Shown in pieces: positions 7,064-16,659 of a DNA stretch of 55,300 nucleotides; the first letter of the stretch is position 1, and each line of letters starts with the position of its first letter. The translations under genes were made by a program, and so were the position numbers. The notes under the pieces are model-generated. The model saw nothing but the letters and a program-made list of their open reading frames with translations. It was not told where the DNA came from and did not search any database. The stretch covers positions 1 through 55,300 of the forward strand of contig NZ_JABVEB010000026.1 in the NCBI RefSeq assembly GCF_014323665.1. The letters are read 5' to 3'. The DNA comes from Actinomadura sp. HBU206391 (GTDB taxonomy: Bacteria; Actinomycetota; Actinomycetes; Streptosporangiales; Streptosporangiaceae).

Positions 7064-7543
7064 ATGGAAGGCGACAAGGACATCATCGCGCTGCTCAACG
7101 AGCAGCTGACCGCAGAGCTCACCGCGATCAATCAGTATTTCCTGCACGCCAAGATGCAGCAGAACTGGGGTTTCACCCGTCTGGCCGAGCACACCCGGGC
7201 CGAGTCCTTCGACGAGATGAGGCACGCCGAGAGGCTCACCGACCGCATCCTGTTCCTCGATGGGCTCCCGAACTACCAGAGGCTCGGCGCCCTGCGCATC
7301 GGGCAGACCGTGTTCGAGCAACTGCGGGCCGACATGGCCATCGAGGTCGAGGCGGTACAGCGGCTACGGAGCGGCATCGAACTGATGCGCTCCCGCGGCG
7401 ACGTCACCTCTGCGCGAATCTTCGAGGACATCCTCGCGGACGAAGAGGAGCACGTGGACTATCTCGAGACCGAGTTGCAACTGGTCGAGACCCTGGGCGA
7501 ACAGCTCTACCTGCAGCGTTACGCCGAGCCGCCGAGCGCCTGA
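7064..7543 (+). CDS. bfr: Bacterioferritin
   Basis: Iron-storage protein forming a 24-subunit haem-containing shell; each subunit oxidises Fe(II) at a di-iron centre. The 159-residue length is standard. All ferroxidase ligands are present: Glu18, Glu51, His54, Glu94, Glu127 and His130. Met52, the haem axial ligand, is present in FDEMRHAER. I chose ATG 7064 because the family starts M(E/Q)GD followed by a helix; ATG 7046 would add six residues and falls inside the palindrome. There is no clear Shine-Dalgarno sequence, so translation may be leaderless. Pairing with bfd makes a storage-release unit. Confidence 0.95.
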   Translation: MEGDKDIIALLNEQLTAELTAINQYFLHAKMQQNWGFTRLAEHTRAESFDEMRHAERLTDRILFLDGLPNYQRLGALRIGQTVFEQLRADMAIEVEAVQRLRSGIELMRSRGDVTSARIFEDILADEEEHVDYLETELQLVETLGEQLYLQRYAEPPSA

Positions 7544-7577
7544 CCGACAGCGGCACGGCCGCGCCACATTCGCCACG

Positions 7578-7603
7578 CCGCTCGGCAGGAGTGCCGAGGG
7601 CGG
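7578..7603 (+). terminator. Hairpin after bfr
   Basis: CTCGGCA (7581-7587) and TGCCGAG (7592-7598) form a 7-bp stem with a GGAG loop. CCG and CGG extend it across a small bulge. There is no U-tract, as is usual for actinobacterial terminators. Confidence 0.45.
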
Positions 7604-7704
7604 TTCCCGCGTACTCTTGAATCGGACACCCGCCGTTTACCTGACCGTTGTACGCAATTCACCTAATGTGACCCTCCGTCACCTTGGGGGTGCGAGGAGC
7701 CGAC

Positions 7705-9234
7705 GTGACCGACCATGTCGAGATCGAGCGGAAGTACGACGCCGAGGCCGGCTTCGTCGTACCGGATCTGAACGGGCTGCCCGGTGTCCACGCGGTCGGC
7801 GAACCGCAGGCGCACGTACTGGTGGCGAAGTACTTCGACACGCGGGACTTCCGGCTGGCCGCCCGCGGCATCACGCTCCGCCGCCGCCGCGGGGGCGAGG
7901 ACGCGGGCTGGCATCTGAAGATCCCGGCGGGTAAGGACGCCAAGAGGGAGCTGCGCGCGCCGCTCGGCAGCGACCAGGCCGTCCCCGCGCGGCTGGCCGA
8001 TCTGGTCTCGGCCCACACCCGGGGCGAGCCGCTCCGGCCGGTCGCGATACTCGAGACCAACCGCACGGTCATCCGGTTGCTGGGCCAGGACGGCGAGGTG
8101 CTCGCGGAGGTCGCCGACGACGCCGTGGCCGGACAGGTGATCGTCGAGCCCGGTGATGACGACCGGGCTCCGTCGGGTGGGGCGTGGCGCGAGATCGAGG
8201 TCGAACTCGCCGCCGGATCGGCGGAGCTGCTGAAGGCCGCCGGCAAGCGGATGCGCAAAGCCGGTGCGAGCAAGGCCTCATCCGGCTCCAAGCTCGGGCG
8301 GGTGCTCGAACCGGTGATGGCGCGGACCCGCGAGGAGCGGCCGCCCGCGGCCACGCCGCCCGCGGGCACCGCCGGAGCGGCCGTCATGGCGTATCTGACC
8401 GCACAGTTCGACGCGCTGCTGGCCTACGACCCCAAGGCGCGGATGGCCGAGCACGACGCCGTGCACAAGATGCGGGTATCTGTGCGCCGGATCCGCAGTG
8501 CGTTGAAGAGCTACCGGCCGGTGCTGGACCGGGAGCACACCGACCCGCTGCAGCCCGAACTGAAGTGGCTGGCCGACGAACTCGGCACGGTCCGCGACCT
8601 CGAGGTGCTGCGCGAGCGCTTCACCGGCCTCCTCGACGCGCTGCCGGGCGACCTCGCCGGGCACAGCGGATGGCTGCGCGCCCTGCACGACCAGGAGACC
8701 ACCGGCTACCGCACGCTCAACACCGCCCTTCGGGAGCCCCGCTACTTCCGGCTGCTCGACGCCCTCGACGATCTCCTAGCCCACCCCCCGCTCACCGGCC
8801 GCGCCGAGCGCGAGGCCACCGAGGAACTACCGCGAATCGTGCGGCGGACCTGGCGCCGGCTGGAGCGCGCCTACGGCGAGATCGAGTCGGCGCCGCCGGA
8901 GGACCGCGACACCGCCCGGCACGAGACCCGCAAGGAGGCCAAGCGGGCCCGTTACTCGGCCGAGGTCGCCGCGGGAGTGCTCGGCAAGCCGGCCACCGCC
9001 GTCGCGGCGAACGCCGAGGCGATGCAGGAGGTGATGGGCCGCTTCCAGGACGGTGTGATCGCCCAGGAGCATCTCGCCCGGATCGCCGCCGCGTCGACCG
9101 ACCCCCGAGAGACCTTCACGCTCGGCGTCCTGTACCAGGTCGAACGGGAGGAGGCCCGGGCCGCGCTGGACGACGTGGCCGCGACGTGGGCCAAGGCCCG
9201 CGACCCCGCCGCGCTGGCCGCCCTGCGCCGATGA
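7705..9234 (+). CDS. CYTH-CHAD domain protein
   Basis: The N-terminal CYTH domain (about 1-200) is a tunnel-fold triphosphatase domain; its ExExK signature is present as Glu6-Glu8-Lys10 in VEIERKY, with strand residues ITLRRRRGG. The C-terminal CHAD domain (about 220-505) carries the conserved AVHKMRVSVRRIRSALKSYR, the HETRKEAKRARYSAEV helix and other His/Arg-rich helices that bind polyphosphate in known CHAD proteins. The 509-residue protein is predicted to be cytosolic and may hydrolyse or organise polyphosphate. GTG 7705 has GAGGAG upstream and gives the family N-terminus. Polyphosphate kinase lies 4 kb away. It ends eight bases before the convergent DUF4173-like gene. Confidence 0.9.
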   Translation: MTDHVEIERKYDAEAGFVVPDLNGLPGVHAVGEPQAHVLVAKYFDTRDFRLAARGITLRRRRGGEDAGWHLKIPAGKDAKRELRAPLGSDQAVPARLADLVSAHTRGEPLRPVAILETNRTVIRLLGQDGEVLAEVADDAVAGQVIVEPGDDDRAPSGGAWREIEVELAAGSAELLKAAGKRMRKAGASKASSGSKLGRVLEPVMARTREERPPAATPPAGTAGAAVMAYLTAQFDALLAYDPKARMAEHDAVHKMRVSVRRIRSALKSYRPVLDREHTDPLQPELKWLADELGTVRDLEVLRERFTGLLDALPGDLAGHSGWLRALHDQETTGYRTLNTALREPRYFRLLDALDDLLAHPPLTGRAEREATEELPRIVRRTWRRLERAYGEIESAPPEDRDTARHETRKEAKRARYSAEVAAGVLGKPATAVAANAEAMQEVMGRFQDGVIAQEHLARIAAASTDPRETFTLGVLYQVEREEARAALDDVAATWAKARDPAALAALRR

Positions 9235-9241
9235 CGGGCCA

Positions 9242-10729
9242 CTAGCAGGACTCGGTCGGCACCGCTCGGTCGGCCACGATCGCGCGAGCCCGGTGCCGGC
9301 CGAGGTTCGCGCTCAGCCGGCCCTCGTCATGGTCGAGCCGCTGGGCGAAGTGCTCCAGCGCACAGACCCGGTGCGGTTCCGGCAGGCCGCGCAGAGCCGG
9401 TACGGCGTCCGCCGAGAGCCCGTAGAGGTATTGGGTGTCGAGCTTCCCGGTCTCGTTGTACCGCGCGACGTTGTGCTGGGCGATGAAGCCGTCGGGATTC
9501 AGCGCGGCCAGGGTGATGAGCGCAGCGGCGGCGCTCCCGGCGACCGCGCCCGGCAGCCACGCCGCCCTCAGCCGGATGCCCGCGGCGGCGATGAGCACGA
9601 TCACCACGCCGAGCCACAGCTCGAAGGCGTGCACCCACAGCCGGAGCCGGGTCCACCCGTAAGCCTCCTCGTACAGGTACAGCCGGCGCAGGGCGACGGC
9701 CACCACCACGAGTGTCAGGCCGCACAGCGCGCCGAGAAGCGAGCGCACCACGGCGCGGTCGGCGACACTGCCGCGCGGTGCGTACCGCACAGCGACCGCG
9801 ACGACCACGAGGACCAGCACGGTGACGATGACGAGCTGGAAGAACCCCTGCCGCGCGTACTCCGCGTAGCCGAGCCCGGTGGAGCGCAGCAGCCGGTCCT
9901 TGTCGGCCGTCAGCAGAACGGTGGCCTGCACCGCGGCGAAGGCGACGAACAGCAGGTTCAGCGCCACGAGAGGCACCGCCCAGACCCACCGGCCGGCGGG
10001 GCGGCCCGGTGGCGACACCAGCTCGGACACCGGCGGCGGGGCGAGCGCGAGGAACGTGGCGGCGAGAACGAAGCCGATCACCGCGACGCAGACCAGCACC
10101 TGCCACAAGGAGGTGCCGACCGAGACCGGGGGCACAAGATGCCCGAGGAGGTCGCGGAACGCCGCGTCGGCGCCGGCGAACAGCGCCCCGAACACCAGGA
10201 GCAGGCCGATGGCGGTCAGCGTGGCCCAGATGATCGGCAGGGTCGCCGGTCCCCGGCCCGACCGGGCGACGGCACGGACGCCCGAGCCGGCCCAGGGCAG
10301 CATCCGGCCGCCCGCGAACGGCAGCGCGAGCCCGCCGGCCAGCACGTGGGTCCAGCTTCGACCTCCGACCAGGGCATATGAGATCAGCGGCACCGACGCC
10401 GCCATGCACAGCCCGACGATCCACGCCGCGTCCCGGACCGCCCCCACGCTCACCAGGCACAGCGCCGCCAGCGCGAAACCGGCGCCGGTCAGGTCCACGC
10501 GGCCGGCCGACCGCGCGGACGGCAGCACCGCGAGCGCGACCACCACCGCGGCGATCACAACGTTGATCCCCAGCCCGCCGCCGAACACGTCGCCGAGGGC
10601 GGCCGCGCTGACCAGCCCGGCGATCAGAGCGCTCACCAGTACGCGCGCCGGGGCGGGCCCGGGCGGCGGCGACCAGGTCTCGAAGGTCCGATCCAGGCTG
10701 TTGACGGCCTTTTCGAGGTCCACTGTCAT
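9242..10729 (-). CDS. DUF4173/DUF4153-like polytopic membrane protein
   Basis: A 495-residue protein with about a dozen hydrophobic helices through residue 430 and a hydrophilic C-terminus. The final region includes LNPDGFIAQHNVARYN and GKLDTQYLYGLSADAVPAL, the characteristic end of DUF4173 proteins. ATG 10729 has GGAGGGA upstream and overlaps the sensor-kinase stop (ATGA), so it is the last gene of a regulator-kinase-membrane protein operon. Its job is unknown; translational coupling suggests it is a target, accessory or output of that two-component system. Confidence 0.85.
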   Translation of the reverse strand: MTVDLEKAVNSLDRTFETWSPPPGPAPARVLVSALIAGLVSAAALGDVFGGGLGINVVIAAVVVALAVLPSARSAGRVDLTGAGFALAALCLVSVGAVRDAAWIVGLCMAASVPLISYALVGGRSWTHVLAGGLALPFAGGRMLPWAGSGVRAVARSGRGPATLPIIWATLTAIGLLLVFGALFAGADAAFRDLLGHLVPPVSVGTSLWQVLVCVAVIGFVLAATFLALAPPPVSELVSPPGRPAGRWVWAVPLVALNLLFVAFAAVQATVLLTADKDRLLRSTGLGYAEYARQGFFQLVIVTVLVLVVVAVAVRYAPRGSVADRAVVRSLLGALCGLTLVVVAVALRRLYLYEEAYGWTRLRLWVHAFELWLGVVIVLIAAAGIRLRAAWLPGAVAGSAAAALITLAALNPDGFIAQHNVARYNETGKLDTQYLYGLSADAVPALRGLPEPHRVCALEHFAQRLDHDEGRLSANLGRHRARAIVADRAVPTESC

Positions 10730-11760
10730 GAGTTCCCTCCGGGGATGTGTACGCGAATGCGGCAGCCGCGCGGTGAGTCGGCGACGACGATCCGGCCGCC
10801 GTGCATCTCCACGACCCACTTGACGATCGCCAGGCCGAGACCGGTCCCGCCGTCCGGCACCCGCACGCCGCGGGTGAACCGTTCGAACACGCGGGCCCGC
10901 TCGGCGAGCGGGATGCCGGGCCCCTCGTCGGCGACTTCGAGCATCAGGCCGCCGGCGACGGGACCGTCCCGGCCGACTCGGGCCCGGACGGTCACGGTGC
11001 CGTCCGGCGGGCTGTGCCGTACGGCGTTCTCAAGCAGGTTGGCCAGCACCTGGTGCAGCCGGTCACGGTCGGCGACCACGGTCAGTCCGGCCGATACGTC
11101 CACCACGACCCGGGCCTCCGGATGTCCGGTCCCGATCTCGGTCACGACCTCGGAGACGAACAGGCCGACATCGAACGGCGCCAGGTCGAGCGGCACCGCT
11201 CCGGCCTCCACCCGGGACAGGTCGAGCAACTGGGTGACGAGCCGGCCGAGCCGCTCGGTCTGGCGCAGCGCCGCCTCGACCACCTCGGGCGTGGCAGGGG
11301 TGACGCCGTCGGCCACGTTCTCCAGCACCGCCCGAAGCGCGCTGATCGGCGTGCGCAGCTCGTGGGAGACGTTCGCGACGAACTCGCGGCGCTGGCGGTC
11401 GACGGCGGCCAGGTCGGCCGCCATCCGGTTGAACGCCAGGGCCAGTTCGCCGACCTCGTCGCGGGAGGTGGACCGGACCCGCCGGCTGTAGTCGCCCCGT
11501 GCCATCGCGGTCGCCGCAGAGGTCATCTCGCGCAGCGGCGCGGTCATGCCGTGCGCCAGCAACTGGGTGACGCCGAGCGAGATGAGCACTCCGACCGGCA
11601 GCGTGTAGCGCGCAAAGAACCCCAGGTAGTAGCCCCAGAGCACGATGAGGACGGCGACGACGGCGGTGCCCATCGACACCACGCCGAGTTTGATCTTGAT
11701 CGAGCGGAGCGGGTCGAGCGGGCGGGGCACCTTGCTCCACAGCCTGTGGACGGCGCTCAC
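10726..11760 (-). CDS. Two-component sensor histidine kinase (HAMP)
   Basis: A 344-residue kinase with two adjacent membrane helices (about 24-45 and 49-70) and almost no extracellular loop, so it may sense the membrane or a partner protein. HAMP occupies 70-122. HisKA has EFVANVSHELRTPISAL with His133. The HATPase domain has LANLLENAVRHSP, DEGPGIP and GGTGLGLAIVKWVVE. GTG 11760 overlaps the response-regulator stop (GTGA), and its own stop overlaps the DUF4173-like gene, making a tightly coupled three-gene operon. The neighbour membrane protein is the best candidate partner. Confidence 0.93.
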   Translation of the reverse strand: MSAVHRLWSKVPRPLDPLRSIKIKLGVVSMGTAVVAVLIVLWGYYLGFFARYTLPVGVLISLGVTQLLAHGMTAPLREMTSAATAMARGDYSRRVRSTSRDEVGELALAFNRMAADLAAVDRQRREFVANVSHELRTPISALRAVLENVADGVTPATPEVVEAALRQTERLGRLVTQLLDLSRVEAGAVPLDLAPFDVGLFVSEVVTEIGTGHPEARVVVDVSAGLTVVADRDRLHQVLANLLENAVRHSPPDGTVTVRARVGRDGPVAGGLMLEVADEGPGIPLAERARVFERFTRGVRVPDGGTGLGLAIVKWVVEMHGGRIVVADSPRGCRIRVHIPGGNS

Positions 11761-12434
11761 GCCGGCACCTCCAACGAGTAGCCGACGCCGTGCACGGTGC
11801 GGATGACATCCGCGCCCAGCTTGCGGCGCAGCGCCTTGACATGGCTGTCGACCACGCGCGTCCCCGACGCGTCGGCCCAGTCCCACACCTGCTCCAGCAG
11901 GACCGTCCGGGTGAGCACCGTCCTCGGGTTGCGCGCCAGGCAGTCGAGCAGATCGAACTCCGTCGGGGTCAGCCGGATCTCACGGCCGGCCCAGCGGACC
12001 CGGCGGGCCCCCCTGTCGATCTCCAACGGCCCGGCCCGCAGGGTCTCGTCCGCCGGCCGCGCCGAGCGGTCCACCCGGCGCAGCAGCGCACGCACCCGGG
12101 CCACCAGTTCGCGCATGCTGAACGGCTTGGTCACGTAGTCGTCGGCGCCCACGCCGAGCCCGACGAGCAGGTCGGTCTCGTCGTCGCGGGCGGTCAGCAT
12201 GAGCACCGGCACCGGCCGCTCCGCCTGCACCCGGCGGCAGACCTCGAGCCCGTCGAATCCGGGCAGCATCACGTCGAGAACGATCAGGTCCGGTTCGAAG
12301 TCGCGAGCCTGCTCGACCGCCGCCGGCCCGTCGCCTGCGACCTCCACCGTGAAGTTCTCGGCGGACAACCGCGCGGCGACCGCCTGCGCGATCATGGGCT
12401 CGTCCTCGACCACCAATATGCGTTGCCGTGTCAC
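11757..12434 (-). CDS. OmpR/PhoB-family response regulator
   Basis: The first gene of the three-gene operon. Receiver domain: EDE at 10-12, Asp54 in LIVLDVMLPGFDG, the LMLTARDDE switch region and VTKPFSM. Winged helix: LTPTEFDLLDCLA, VLTRTVLLEQVW, DSHVKALRRKLG and TVHGVGYSLE. The GTG start at 12434 has no Shine-Dalgarno sequence; TAAGGT lies seven bases upstream on the minus strand, so the operon is probably leaderless. The domain architecture is complete at 225 residues. Confidence 0.94.
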   Translation of the reverse strand: MTRQRILVVEDEPMIAQAVAARLSAENFTVEVAGDGPAAVEQARDFEPDLIVLDVMLPGFDGLEVCRRVQAERPVPVLMLTARDDETDLLVGLGVGADDYVTKPFSMRELVARVRALLRRVDRSARPADETLRAGPLEIDRGARRVRWAGREIRLTPTEFDLLDCLARNPRTVLTRTVLLEQVWDWADASGTRVVDSHVKALRRKLGADVIRTVHGVGYSLEVPA

Positions 12435-12441
12435 AGGGATG

Positions 12442-12447
12442 ACCTTA
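12442..12447 (-). promoter_or_regulatory. Leaderless -10 (TAAGGT) for the RR-HK-DUF4173 operon
   Basis: TAAGGT on the minus strand is followed by seven bases and the GTG at 12434. No ribosome binding site is visible between them. Confidence 0.5.
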
Positions 12448-12539
12448 GGAGCGCCGTGCGGACGTCCTGGGCACCATTTGTGGTGAACTTGTGAAGATCG
12501 GTGCGATCCAGGGTGCTCCGGGCGCCATCGCGTCCGGGC

Positions 12540-13445
12540 TCAGCGGCCAGGGGCATGCCGTTCGACGGCGGCCAGCCCGGTCACCGCACCCGCGGCTCCG
12601 GTGGTCAGGTGCACGACGCAGAAGTCGCCCTTGCGCAGCGACGGCGGCTTCGTCGACCCGTCCGCCGGTCGCCGGTCGTACGCCGCGCAGAGTTCGCTGA
12701 ACAGAGCGGGCGCGATCTCGCCGTGCGTGCACACGACGGCGCGGACCGGCTCAGCGGCGAGCTCGGCGATGCGGGCCCTGGCCTGGTCGAGATCGGACTC
12801 GTCGATGGTGAAGGCCAGATCGGTCGTCACACTGGTCCGTTCGAGCAGCGCGTACGGGAGGAGCGTGTCCACGCACCGGGCGGTCGCTGAGCTGAGCGAT
12901 CTGACCGGCTCGTAGGCGAAGAGCAGGTGGGCCAGCTCGCGCGCGTCCGCCCGGCCCTGGGCGTCGAGGGGACGCAGCGCGTCGAGGTCGGCCCAGTCGC
13001 CGCGTGCGCCCGCCGACGCGTGCCGGAGAACGATGAACGCGCTGGTGAGGAGCGGCCCGGCGGTGAAGGCGTGCAGCAGTTCCACATCGCGCTGGTAGCT
13101 CAGCCACCGCTCCGCCTCGGTCGGCACGAGCCACTCCAGCCGGTCGACCTCGTCACCGGGGACGAACTCGTCCTCCTGACCGCGGCCCGGCCCGACCTGG
13201 CCGTCGCGTGCCGTCGCGGCCCAGTAGTCGACGCGCTTGGGCCGGCCGTCGGCCACGTAGGACTGCGACGGGAGCGGGCGGCCCAGCCGGGGGGTGATCC
13301 CCGTCTCCTCCATCACCTCGCGCACGACGGCGCGGAGCACATGCTCACCCTTGTCGAGCTTGCCCTTCGGAAAGGTCCAGTCGTCGTACTTCGGCCGATG
13401 GATGAGCGCGACCTCCGCGCCCGCGGCACCTTCGCGCCAAAGCAC
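12540..13445 (-). CDS. mutT1: MutT1-like Nudix hydrolase fused to a histidine phosphatase
   Basis: Two-domain protein like mycobacterial MutT1, which degrades oxidised guanine nucleotides and diadenosine polyphosphates. The Nudix box runs from about residue 28 (GKLDKGE...REVMEETGI), matching GX5EX7REUXEEXGU. The C-terminal SixA/phosphoglycerate-mutase-like half begins with VLRHASAG (Arg141, His142) and has a later VVCTHGEI catalytic His. The usual first strand (IRAAGAVLW) is encoded just upstream of the GTG at 13445, but no ATG, GTG or TTG lies in that frame. The true start may be the CTG at 13466, or there may be a small frameshift after the ppk stop. It follows ppk on the same strand. Confidence 0.85.
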   Translation of the reverse strand: MLWREGAAGAEVALIHRPKYDDWTFPKGKLDKGEHVLRAVVREVMEETGITPRLGRPLPSQSYVADGRPKRVDYWAATARDGQVGPGRGQEDEFVPGDEVDRLEWLVPTEAERWLSYQRDVELLHAFTAGPLLTSAFIVLRHASAGARGDWADLDALRPLDAQGRADARELAHLLFAYEPVRSLSSATARCVDTLLPYALLERTSVTTDLAFTIDESDLDQARARIAELAAEPVRAVVCTHGEIAPALFSELCAAYDRRPADGSTKPPSLRKGDFCVVHLTTGAAGAVTGLAAVERHAPGR

Positions 13446-13524
13446 GGCCCCCGCGGCCCGGATCAGATCCCCGGCGATCGTCGGCTCCCCGAAAGCAGAC
13501 GTCCCATACGGCCGGCGGGCCCGT

Positions 13525-15591
13525 TCACCTGCGGCTCTCCATCAGATAACCCTGGATGTCCAGAAGCCTCGCGTCGTCGTCGCCCGCGTGCCGGGTCCAG
13601 CTCCCGTCACCGTCCAGCCACCAGCTGCTGGTGCCCTCGTCCATCGCCCGGTCGAGGAGTTCGATCAGGTGGTCGCGGTGCCGGCGGTCCTTGACCCGCA
13701 CCAGCGCCTCCACGCGGCGATCCAGGTTGCGGTGCATGAGGTCGGCGCTGCCGAGCCACGCCTCCGGGTCACCGCCGCAGTCGAAGACGAAGACCCGGGA
13801 GTGCTCCAGGAACCGGCCGAGGATGCTCCGGACCCGGATCGTCTCCGAGAGGCCGGGCACACCGGGCCGCAGGGCGCAGATCCCGCGGACCCAGATGTCG
13901 ATGGGCACGCCCGCCTGCGAGGCCCGGTACAACGCGTCGATGATCACCTCGTCGACCAGCGAGTTGCACTTGAAGCGGATATGGGCGGGCCGGCCGGCCC
14001 GGTGGTGCTCGGCCTCCCGCTCGATCCGCAGCACCAGGCCCGAGCGCAACGTGTTCGGTGCGACCAGCAGCTGCCGGTACGGGATCTGCCTGGAGTGACC
14101 GGTGAGGTGGTTGAACAGGTCCGTGACGTCCTCGGCGACCTCGGGGTCGGCGGTCAGCAGCCCGAAGTCCTCGTAGACGCGGGCGGTCTTGGGGTGGTAA
14201 TTGCCGGTGCCGATGTGGCAGTAGCGCCGAAGACTCCCGTCGCTCTCCTGCCGCACGACCAGCGCCAGCTTGCAGTGCGTCTTGAGGCCGACCAAGCCGT
14301 ACACGACATGGCAACCGGCGTGCTCGAGCTTGCGCGCCCACGTGATGTTGGCCTGCTCGTCGAAGCGCGCCTTGAGCTCCACCACGACGACCACCTGCTT
14401 GCCCTGCTCCGCCGCGCCGATGAGCGCGTCCACGATCGGCGAGTCGCCGCTCGTGCGGTACAGCGTCTGCTTGATCGCGAGCACCTGGGGGTCGTTCGCC
14501 GCCACCTCGATGAGCCGCTGCACGCTCGTGGTGAACGAGTCGTACGGGTGGTGCACGAGAACGTCGCGCTCGTCGATCGCCGAGAGCATGTCGGCGTCCC
14601 GGGGCAGCGCGGTCTTCGACGTCACGAAGGGCGGGTACTTCAGCTCGGGCCGATCGTGGTCGGCGATCGCGCTCATGGCCGCCAGATCGAGCGGGCCCGG
14701 CACCCGGTAGACCTCGCGCTCCCCGATGTCGAGCCCGGCCATCAGGAAGTCGAGCACCTCGGGCGAGATCGAGTCCTCGACCTCCAGGCGCACCACCGGC
14801 CCGAACCTGCGGCGCAGCAGCTCGCGCTCGAGCGCCTGCAGCAGGTCCTCGGTGATGTCCTCGTCCACCTCCAGGTCCTCGTTGCGCGTGACCCTGAAGG
14901 CGTGGCACTCCACGATCTCCATGCCGGTGAACAGCTCCGACAGCTGCGCCGCGATCACGTCTTCGAGCGGCGTGAACTGCCCGGGCGACGCCTCGATGAA
15001 CCGCGGAAGCGACGGCGGCACCTTCACCCGGGCGAACAGCCGCTCCTCCGTGCTCGGATCGGCCACGATCACCGCGAGGTTGAGGGAGAGCCCGGAGATG
15101 TACGGGAACGGATGCGCGGAGTCGACCGCGAGCGGGGTCAGCACCGGGAACATCCGGTCGTGGAACATCCGCCGCAGGGTCTCCTGCTCGCGCTCGGCGA
15201 GATCGTCCCACCGGAGTACGTCGATGCCCTGTTTGGCCAGCTCCGGGCAGAGCTGGTCCTGGTAGCAGGCCGCGTGTTCGAGCATCAGCTTGTGCGCGAG
15301 CTGGGTCGTGCTCTCCAGCACCTCCCGGGGCTGGCGGCCGCTGGCGGCCTGGACCGCGATGCCGGCGGCCATGCGCCGGGTCAGGCCGGCGACCCGGACC
15401 ATGAAGAACTCGTCGAGGTTGCTGGCGAAGATCGAGAGGAAGCGGACGCGTTCGAGCAGCGGCAGGGTCTGATCCTGGGCGAGTTGCAGCACCCGCTCGT
15501 TGAACCTCAGCCAGCTCTCTTCGCGATCGAGGAATCGGTTGTCGGGGAGCACATCCTGGGCCGGCGCGGCGTGTCCGGGATCGGTACCCAT
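13525..15591 (-). CDS. ppk: Polyphosphate kinase (PPK1)
   Basis: Transfers the ATP gamma-phosphate reversibly to polyphosphate. The 688-residue protein has the whole PPK1 arrangement: an N-terminal helical domain with [14 protein letters not shown] and [19 protein letters not shown], a middle domain, and two phospholipase-D-like C-terminal domains. [16 protein letters not shown] carries the His that is phosphorylated in characterised PPK1. [20 protein letters not shown] and [11 protein letters not shown] are also present. I use ATG 15591 (MGTDPG); an in-frame ATG at 15621 would add ten residues. It is divergent from birA and precedes the mutT1 fusion, a pairing common in actinobacteria. Confidence 0.96.
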   Translation of the reverse strand: MGTDPGHAAPAQDVLPDNRFLDREESWLRFNERVLQLAQDQTLPLLERVRFLSIFASNLDEFFMVRVAGLTRRMAAGIAVQAASGRQPREVLESTTQLAHKLMLEHAACYQDQLCPELAKQGIDVLRWDDLAEREQETLRRMFHDRMFPVLTPLAVDSAHPFPYISGLSLNLAVIVADPSTEERLFARVKVPPSLPRFIEASPGQFTPLEDVIAAQLSELFTGMEIVECHAFRVTRNEDLEVDEDITEDLLQALERELLRRRFGPVVRLEVEDSISPEVLDFLMAGLDIGEREVYRVPGPLDLAAMSAIADHDRPELKYPPFVTSKTALPRDADMLSAIDERDVLVHHPYDSFTTSVQRLIEVAANDPQVLAIKQTLYRTSGDSPIVDALIGAAEQGKQVVVVVELKARFDEQANITWARKLEHAGCHVVYGLVGLKTHCKLALVVRQESDGSLRRYCHIGTGNYHPKTARVYEDFGLLTADPEVAEDVTDLFNHLTGHSRQIPYRQLLVAPNTLRSGLVLRIEREAEHHRAGRPAHIRFKCNSLVDEVIIDALYRASQAGVPIDIWVRGICALRPGVPGLSETIRVRSILGRFLEHSRVFVFDCGGDPEAWLGSADLMHRNLDRRVEALVRVKDRRHRDHLIELLDRAMDEGTSSWWLDGDGSWTRHAGDDDARLLDIQGYLMESRR

Positions 15592-15687
15592 ATCCCAATG
15601 ATCCCTGATAAAGGTGAACATCGGTACAACAAGCCCCCGCGGATACCGCCCGCCGTCCCGCGTCCGGGAATGAGATTGGATGAGGGG

Positions 15688-16605
15688 GTGAGCACATCGC
15701 CGTACGGGGACCTGACCAGGCCGCCACTGAGTGAGAAGGCCCTGCGCCGCGTGCTGGTGCGGCCGGAGTCGCTGTGGCACGACGTCCGGGTGGTGCCCGA
15801 GACCGGGTCGACCAACGCCGACCTCGCGCGGGCGGCCATGGAGGGGGCGGCCGAGGGCACCGTCATGATCGCGGAGGCGCAGACGGCCGGCCGAGGGCGG
15901 CTGGGCCGGCAGTGGGCGGCACCGCCGCGGTCGGCGCTGACCTTCTCGGTGCTCCTGCGTCCCTCCGTGCCCATCACGCACCAGGGGTGGGTGCCCCTGC
16001 TGACCGGGGTGGCGGTCGCGGCGGCCGTCCGCAGGATGACCGCGCGGGCCAAGGCGGGCGACTTCGGCGAGGCGACCGGCGAGCAGTCCGTGGACGCCCG
16101 GCTGAAGTGGCCCAACGACGTCATGGTCGGCGAACGCAAACTGGCCGGGATCCTGGCCGAGCGGGCCGATCACGGGATCGTCGTCGGGGTGGGCTTGAAC
16201 GTGAGCCTGCGGGCCGATGAGCTGCCCGTGCGCACGGCGACCTCTCTGACCCTCGAGAACGCCGCGTTCTCGGACCGGGAGCCGCTGCTCCGCGCGATCC
16301 TGCGCGAGCTGGAGACCTGGTACACCGCCTGGCAGGCCGTCGGCGGAGACGCGGACGCGGACGGCCCCGGCGGCTATCCGGACGTGACCGGCCTTCCCGC
16401 CGGCCGGCTCGGCGGCCTGCGCGGGACCTATCGCTCGCTCTGCGCCACCCTGGGCCGCGACGTGCACGTCGATCTGCCCGCCGACGAAGCGGTCGACGGT
16501 ACGGCCGACGACATCGACGCGATGGGGCGCCTGCTGGTCCGGACCGCCGAGGGTGAACACGCGCTCAGCGCCGGTGACGTCGTGCACGTACGGCCCGGCA
16601 CCTGA
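15688..16605 (+). CDS. birA: Biotin-[acetyl-CoA-carboxylase] ligase
   Basis: Attaches biotin to the lysine of biotin carboxyl carrier domains; the substrate is probably the BCCP domain of the carboxylase alpha subunit at 45382-47130. The 305-residue protein has [15 protein letters not shown], the biotinyl-AMP loop [31 protein letters not shown] and GVGLNVSL, then a small C-terminal SH3-like domain. It lacks the N-terminal helix-turn-helix of the E. coli repressor form, so it is a ligase only. GTG 15688 (following GGATGAGG) gives the usual (M)STSPYGDL start; the in-frame ATG 15670 would add six residues. Confidence 0.93.
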   Translation: MSTSPYGDLTRPPLSEKALRRVLVRPESLWHDVRVVPETGSTNADLARAAMEGAAEGTVMIAEAQTAGRGRLGRQWAAPPRSALTFSVLLRPSVPITHQGWVPLLTGVAVAAAVRRMTARAKAGDFGEATGEQSVDARLKWPNDVMVGERKLAGILAERADHGIVVGVGLNVSLRADELPVRTATSLTLENAAFSDREPLLRAILRELETWYTAWQAVGGDADADGPGGYPDVTGLPAGRLGGLRGTYRSLCATLGRDVHVDLPADEAVDGTADDIDAMGRLLVRTAEGEHALSAGDVVHVRPGT

Positions 16606-16659
16606 AGGGTTTGCCAGGTCGATCACCTACGCGGCGCTATTTCTGCCACGATATGCGTT

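Noticed and set aside
9242..10729. DUF4173-like gene as a transporter of known class
   Set aside because: The many helices suggest transport, but no transporter family motif could be recognised.
13294..15660. Long plus-strand open frame before birA
   Set aside because: It is antisense to ppk and mutT1, has Val/Arg/His-rich composition typical of a shadow frame, and the homology starts only near 15670.
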